DNA from: Propionibacteriales bacterium
GTDB taxonomy: Bacteria > Actinomycetota > Actinomycetes > Propionibacteriales > Propionibacteriaceae
DNA: 8,637 bases
Direction of reading: 5' to 3'
Assembly: GCA_030453285.1 (NCBI GenBank)
Contig: JAKDKP010000066.1
Location: forward strand, 1-8,637
A program made the position numbers and the translations under genes. Positions 4,922 through 8,637 of the stretch are shown piece after piece (within the stretch, counting starts at the first letter, position 1; every line of letters starts with the position of its first letter). The notes beneath the pieces were generated by a model that was not told the DNA's origin, made no database searches, and worked only from the letters and a program-made list of their open reading frames with translations.

Positions 4922-7474
4922 CTCGACCTGCTCCGCCACATACGAGGCGGGCAGCACCATCGCGCCGCCGAACCGTCGGCTCTCGGGGCGGACGGTGATC
5001 GACCCGTCCTCGCTGACGGCGGTGACCGTCCACCGGTCGCCGTTGCGCACCCACGATCTCCCGTTCTTCGACCGCAGCCGCCGGTCGTTCTCACGGGTGA
5101 TGACCCGATCACCTTTTGACGCGCTCAGCCCGTCATGGAGAGTGACTTCGCGGCCGGGGGTGATGGCGCCATCGAGGATGAGATCGGCGCGGGCACGCTC
5201 GTTGAGCTGGGTCACCGTCTCCTGCGCCTCCGCGATCAGGATCGACGCCCGCCCAGCCTGCACATCTTGTCGCCAAGCGCTGTAGGCGGCGTCGACCATC
5301 ACATCCTGCTCACCGCCCCGGACTCGTTCGTGTTCGATGAGGGTGTCGATCGCGGTGGTGCGGCCGTGTCGCAGATTCAGGGAGTTGGCTTTCTCCCAGC
5401 GGTGGGAGAACCGGTGCACGTCGGTGAGTTCGGGGGCGTCGTCGCGGTCGTGCACGAGCATCCCGAACGCCCCGCCCGCATCCACCGCCTGCAACTGCGA
5501 CCAGTCGCCCACGAGCAGCACTTTCGCGCCGGCGTGTTCGGCGAGGCCGGTGATGCGGTCCAGGGAGCCGGTGCCGGCGAGGGAGGCTTCATCGAGGATC
5601 ACGAGCTGATCCTTCGCGAAGGTGTCACCGTGGGCGAGGTGCATCTGCCACCAACGGGCTGTGTTCTCAGCCTCGACCCCCAACTCCTCGCCAAGCACCT
5701 GCGCCGCGGCCGCTGACGGGGCGAGCCCAACCACAGAGCCCTGGCCGTGCTGCTGCTCCCAGGCCCGTTTCAGGGCGTTCATTGCCGTCGTCTTGCCCGC
5801 ACCGGCCGGGCCGACCAGCACGTCTACAACGCGGCCGGAGACGGCGATCCGCTGGAGCGCTTCGGCCTGATCCGGCCCGAGGCGGCGCCCTTCCAGATCC
5901 GGCTTGCTGGTGATCTTCTCGACGGTCGCAAGCGGCACGGTCGGGCCGGTGATGGTGTGGGAGCGGTCGAGGAGACGGTCTTCGGCGGCCAGCAACTCCT
6001 CCGTCGAGAACAAGACGGCGGCGGGGTGGCGGAACCGGCTCGACCCGTCCGCGCGGCGGAACAGCAACGGGCTCGACACCAGCTCCGGAGGCGTGAGCCG
6101 CAGCGAGGCCTGTTCAGCGGCATCGGTCACCACCCCCGTGATCGCCTCCCGATCCTCCGCCGACGCGAACCGGACACCCATGAGCTGCCGGGACGCTTCC
6201 GCGTGGAGATTCCAGCGCCGCCACGTCGACCGCTTCTCACCCACCACCTCGACCACCGACCGGCCCAGGTCAGCGATCGTGTCCAGCGGCACGTCATCCG
6301 CCCGCAACAGGGCGGTTTTGTCCGTGGTCGCGGTGATGGTGCGCGCCCATCCGGTCGCATCCTCGCCCAGCAGAGTGCCGGCACGGTGCCGCCAGTTCGC
6401 GGTGAGGTCCGCGAGCGAATGCACCTGCTTCGCCGGCCGCGTCGCAAGCGTCGCCTGCGCCCGCAACTTCAACACCGTCCTCGCCGACGGCTCGCGGCCA
6501 TGCCTGGCCTTGTAAGCGTCGATCAGGCGGGTCTTCTCCTGTTCGATCTGCCGGGTACGCGAGGAGAACTCCGTCACCAACTCCTCCGGCACCGGCGCGA
6601 GCTCCCACGCCGGGTTCCGATCCCGACCGCGCTCCCTGGCCTCCCACTCGATGCCGAACGTCCCGGTGATCCGGTCCGCCAACGTCGCGTTGTATAGCTC
6701 GGACAGCGCGACGACCGAGGCATGGACCGGCCGACCGGCCAGCGTCCGCCACTTCTGGTCCTGCACCGTCAGCACCTTGTTGCTCACGACGACGTGCGTG
6801 TGCAACTGGGGATCGCCGCTGCGTGAGTCGTAGTGGTCGAATGCCGTTGCGAGGACCCCGGCGACATCGGCGAAGGCGACCGCACCCTCCGGGCCGGCGG
6901 CGCCGACGCGGGTGGTCGCAACCTCTCGTTCGAGGAATGCAACCACCTCTGCAACTGCCTGGTGATGCGCGTCCGCGATCAGCGATTGCGTGCCCGCGTC
7001 CGCAACACCCCACAACGCAGACAGCGACTTCGGCACCGAGAACGTCAGATCGTAGCCCGCGACCGCACGTCGGGTGCCGCGCTCAGCCTCCTCCGCCTCG
7101 ATAGCCGCGACCTGCTCGGCACGAGAGACCGGCCCAAGTTCCAGGTCGAGGTCGGCGACGCGCTTATCGACACGTTCCTGCACGCTCGCATACTGCCGGT
7201 ACGCCTCACCCAACGGCTCACCGGTGATCGGGTCACGGCCCATCCCGACCAGGAGCTGGAGCTGCGCTTCGGAGACCTGCCCGCCCGCGACGAGCTCGCC
7301 GGTGCCGAGGTACGGCAGCCCCGACCCCATCCAGAAACCGGGAGGGGTTCCCTCCTCCGTGTAATACCTCGTCAGCGGGGTCGAAAGATCGCGGTTGCCA
7401 TCGCCGGCAGCGACCGTGCGCAGCAGGTACTCATAGCCGTCGCCGGCGCTCATGACCCGCATCGAAACCGTCAT
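4913..7474 (-). CDS. MobF-type conjugative relaxase-helicase, truncated at the C-terminus
   Basis: This is a TrwC/TraI-like relaxase that would nick oriT and lead the strand in conjugation. The N-terminal tyrosines (Tyr14, Tyr16, then Tyr37-Tyr38 in TRYYTEEG) match the catalytic Tyr pairs of TrwC. YDLTFSVPKSLSALW is at 141-155, and the metal-binding His triad is His214, His225, His227 (FDHYDSRSGDPQLHTH). The helicase part has Walker A GPAGAGKTT at 555-563, Walker B VILDEAS at 625-631 and motif III VGDWSQLQ at 655-662. The frame stops at residue 853 just after LPASYVAEQVELG. In family members, as I recall them, this point leads directly into the Tyr-Ala-x-Thr-x-His-Arg-Ala-Gln-Gly motif and the rest of the RecD-like domain. 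Usual length is well above 1100 residues. Nicking could survive; unwinding probably does not. The ATG at 7474 has no strong ribosome site. Confidence 0.88.
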   Translation of the reverse strand: MTVSMRVMSAGDGYEYLLRTVAAGDGNRDLSTPLTRYYTEEGTPPGFWMGSGLPYLGTGELVAGGQVSEAQLQLLVGMGRDPITGEPLGEAYRQYASVQERVDKRVADLDLELGPVSRAEQVAAIEAEEAERGTRRAVAGYDLTFSVPKSLSALWGVADAGTQSLIADAHHQAVAEVVAFLEREVATTRVGAAGPEGAVAFADVAGVLATAFDHYDSRSGDPQLHTHVVVSNKVLTVQDQKWRTLAGRPVHASVVALSELYNATLADRITGTFGIEWEARERGRDRNPAWELAPVPEELVTEFSSRTRQIEQEKTRLIDAYKARHGREPSARTVLKLRAQATLATRPAKQVHSLADLTANWRHRAGTLLGEDATGWARTITATTDKTALLRADDVPLDTIADLGRSVVEVVGEKRSTWRRWNLHAEASRQLMGVRFASAEDREAITGVVTDAAEQASLRLTPPELVSSPLLFRRADGSSRFRHPAAVLFSTEELLAAEDRLLDRSHTITGPTVPLATVEKITSKPDLEGRRLGPDQAEALQRIAVSGRVVDVLVGPAGAGKTTAMNALKRAWEQQHGQGSVVGLAPSAAAAQVLGEELGVEAENTARWWQMHLAHGDTFAKDQLVILDEASLAGTGSLDRITGLAEHAGAKVLLVGDWSQLQAVDAGGAFGMLVHDRDDAPELTDVHRFSHRWEKANSLNLRHGRTTAIDTLIEHERVRGGEQDVMVDAAYSAWRQDVQAGRASILIAEAQETVTQLNERARADLILDGAITPGREVTLHDGLSASKGDRVITRENDRRLRSKNGRSWVRNGDRWTVTAVSEDGSITVRPESRRFGGAMVLPASYVAEQVELG

Positions 7475-7511
7475 ACCGACGAGGTGAACGACACGGCCAC
7501 CGCTCGCGACG

Positions 7512-7658
7512 CTACCTACAGGCGTACAGGGTACCGACCTCGGCGTAGTAGCGCGTCAACGGTGTTGAGAGGGAACGGTCGCCGTCAGCGGCAGCGACGC
7601 TGCGAAGCAGGTACTTGAAGCCGTCGCCGGCGCTCATCACCCGCATCGAGACCGTCAT
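7512..7658 (-). pseudogene. 5' stub of a second MobF relaxase gene
   Basis: Starting at ATG 7658, the frame encodes MTVSMRVMSAGDGFKYLLRS and continues through STPLTRYYAEVGT (31-43), then five unrelated residues and a TAG at 7514-7512. The first 43 residues match the start of the neighbouring relaxase at about 35 positions, including the catalytic-region tyrosines. Homology stops at codon 43, where the full copy goes on with PPGFW. The upstream flanks also share a CACCT about ten bases before each ATG. The differences between the two copies show that they come from related but distinct relaxases. The stub cannot be functional. Confidence 0.85.
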
Positions 7659-7691
7659 GCAAGGCAGGTGCACACCGCGCGATGAGGGTGG

Positions 7692-7705
7692 CTTGATTGA
7701 TCAAG
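7692..7705. repeat. Inverted repeat at the AraC-gene stop codon
   Basis: CTTGAT, TG, ATCAAG gives six perfect pairs with a two-base centre, overlapping the stop codon (7703-7701) of the AraC-type gene. The loop is too tight for a good hairpin terminator, so it might be a protein-binding palindrome or chance. Confidence 0.3.
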
Positions 7706-8627
7706 CGGTGAAGCCGCGGCGCGCGCGAACGAGTTGCCGGTAGCGGCTGGGCGTGACGCCGACGGCCTGGCGAAACGTGCGGGCCGCGTGCCCTCGGCTG
7801 TACCAGCCGACTTGTTGCATCGCGGCTTCCACTGGCAGGTCAGTGTCGCGTAGGAGCCGCGCCAACTGCTCGGCCCGGACGGTCGCGAGGTAGCTCATGG
7901 GCGTTTTTCCATAGGCTTCGACGAAGATGCGGCCGAGTTGTGATGGTGACAGGTGCACGGCAGTAGCGAGCCCCGACAGAGTCCACCGCTCGGCCGGGGC
8001 GTCACGCAAGAGGGCTGCCGCGGTGCGGGTCTCGGTGCGCAGTGGTGCGAGGTGGCGGTAGCGCGGCACACGTGACCGCGTGGACCTGCGTTGTATTTGT
8101 ACCGGTCCATAACGCGCCATGGTCGTCGTGATATGAGGCGTCACGACATCGAGCACGGAGAACAGCAGCGCTTGAAGGCGATAGAACCGCGCTGGCGAAG
8201 GACCGTTGAGGCTGAGCGCGACCAACTCATCGAGCCATGGCATCAGCACCCCGGCACGATCCGCACCGAGGCGCAGTATCTGGGCTGACGTGGAGTACAA
8301 CTCTTCCGCAAAGTCACGCGCTTGCCACCGGTCAGTCAGGAGCGCAGCGTGCTGCCAGAAGACCTGGTCAATAACGTAGTCCCGGTCAAGGTAGACGGTG
8401 GTGACGGTGATCGAACCTTCGGGTTCGCTGCCGCAAAGTGTGTTGGCCGCAAGCAGCACTACATCACCGATGGTGACGGGTTTCTCGCCGAACTCGCTGA
8501 GGAGAATCGCCGACCCGTGCCGAACGAAGACGAGTTTCACACGGTCGTAGGCGATGGGAGCGATGGGCTCGCGAATGCTCCTGCTGCGAGCCACGATGGG
8601 TTGATAAGTTCCCGGCTCTTGAAGCAC
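7701..8627 (-). CDS. AraC-family transcriptional regulator of a conjugative element
   Basis: This regulator has a C-terminal AraC DNA-binding domain. The first helix-turn-helix is at about 216-236 (WTLSGLATAVHLSPSQLGRIF), followed by GKTPMSYLATVRAEQLARLL. The second is at 265-288 (PVEAAMQQVGWYSRGHAARTFRQ), ending with the family signature VGVTPSRYRQ. The N-terminal 170 residues look like a cupin-type sensor segment (GDVVLLAANTLCGSEPEG at 54-71) with no identifiable ligand. From memory, regulators of this kind often sit beside MobF relaxase genes on actinobacterial plasmids and integrative elements, so control of transfer genes is likely but inferred. The start is uncertain. GTG at 8627 has no ribosome site, an in-frame GTG lies 11 codons further in (codon 12), and the frame remains open to the window edge at 8637, so the true start may lie outside. 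The relaxase stub follows 42 bases downstream. Confidence 0.85.
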   Translation of the reverse strand: MLQEPGTYQPIVARSRSIREPIAPIAYDRVKLVFVRHGSAILLSEFGEKPVTIGDVVLLAANTLCGSEPEGSITVTTVYLDRDYVIDQVFWQHAALLTDRWQARDFAEELYSTSAQILRLGADRAGVLMPWLDELVALSLNGPSPARFYRLQALLFSVLDVVTPHITTTMARYGPVQIQRRSTRSRVPRYRHLAPLRTETRTAAALLRDAPAERWTLSGLATAVHLSPSQLGRIFVEAYGKTPMSYLATVRAEQLARLLRDTDLPVEAAMQQVGWYSRGHAARTFRQAVGVTPSRYRQLVRARRGFTA

Positions 8628-8637
8628 GAGGCCACCG

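Noticed and set aside
4638..5054. Upstream extension of the Rid frame (total 272 codons)
   Set aside because: The extension overlaps relaxase coding DNA, has no Rid homology, and the ATG at 4637 gives the normal family length with a ribosome site.
5747..6697. A 316-codon + strand frame opposite the relaxase
   Set aside because: It is the antisense of conserved helicase and relaxase motifs, with an Arg/Pro-rich low-complexity look and no start context.
7475..7511. oriT of the conjugative element
   Set aside because: The position before the relaxase start is plausible, but no convincing inverted repeat with a nic-like site can be seen here.
7475..7700. Small independent gene or toxin-antitoxin in the gap between the AraC gene and the relaxase
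   Set aside because: The only meaningful coding here is the relaxase start stub. The rest is too short and has no motif.

Overview
The window is high-GC throughout, with GTG starts, TAnnnT -10 boxes and almost no AT-rich spacers. Together with the protein families present, this suggests a high-GC Gram-positive (actinobacterium), perhaps Micrococcales or a corynebacterium-like lineage. The lineage is an inference; there is no rRNA or marker gene to fix it.

Left part (about 87-3245), a redox/detoxification cassette. A nitronate monooxygenase-like flavoprotein on the minus strand diverges from an SDR dehydrogenase, which is followed by a WrbA-type flavodoxin-fold quinone reductase (+ strand, one operon). 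A strong GC-rich hairpin ends that operon. Next is an Rrf2-family regulator that carries the Glu8/His12/Cys/Cys set described as [2Fe-2S] ligands in Streptomyces RsrR. The spacer between the divergent genes holds an 11-3-11 imperfect dyad that is a good candidate operator. The simplest reading is a redox-sensing regulator controlling a set of flavin and NAD(P)H oxidoreductases. The nitronate monooxygenase appears to have lost its native C-terminus by a frameshift.

Middle part (3301-4637), two minus-strand genes in one probable operon. A Rid-family protein lies upstream of an arginase/agmatinase-family ureohydrolase. Both deviate at a key residue: the Rid protein has Trp where RidA has its substrate-binding Arg, and the ureohydrolase has Cys where the first metal-binding His normally sits.

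Right part (4913-8637), remains of a conjugative element on the minus strand. It holds an AraC-family regulator, a 48-codon stub of one MobF relaxase, and a second MobF relaxase-helicase whose relaxase domain is intact but whose helicase is cut off before its last motifs. The two relaxase starts are similar but clearly diverged, so this looks like two related elements accreted at one place and then decayed, not a simple duplication. The spacer at 4638-4912 separates the relaxase break from the metabolic genes. It contains a promoter-like box followed by a possible truncated start of another gene.

Taken together, the metabolic and redox genes look like cargo next to a degraded conjugative element or plasmid segment. 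I did not find a phage-defence system, CRISPR array, IS element with transposase, tRNA or rRNA.
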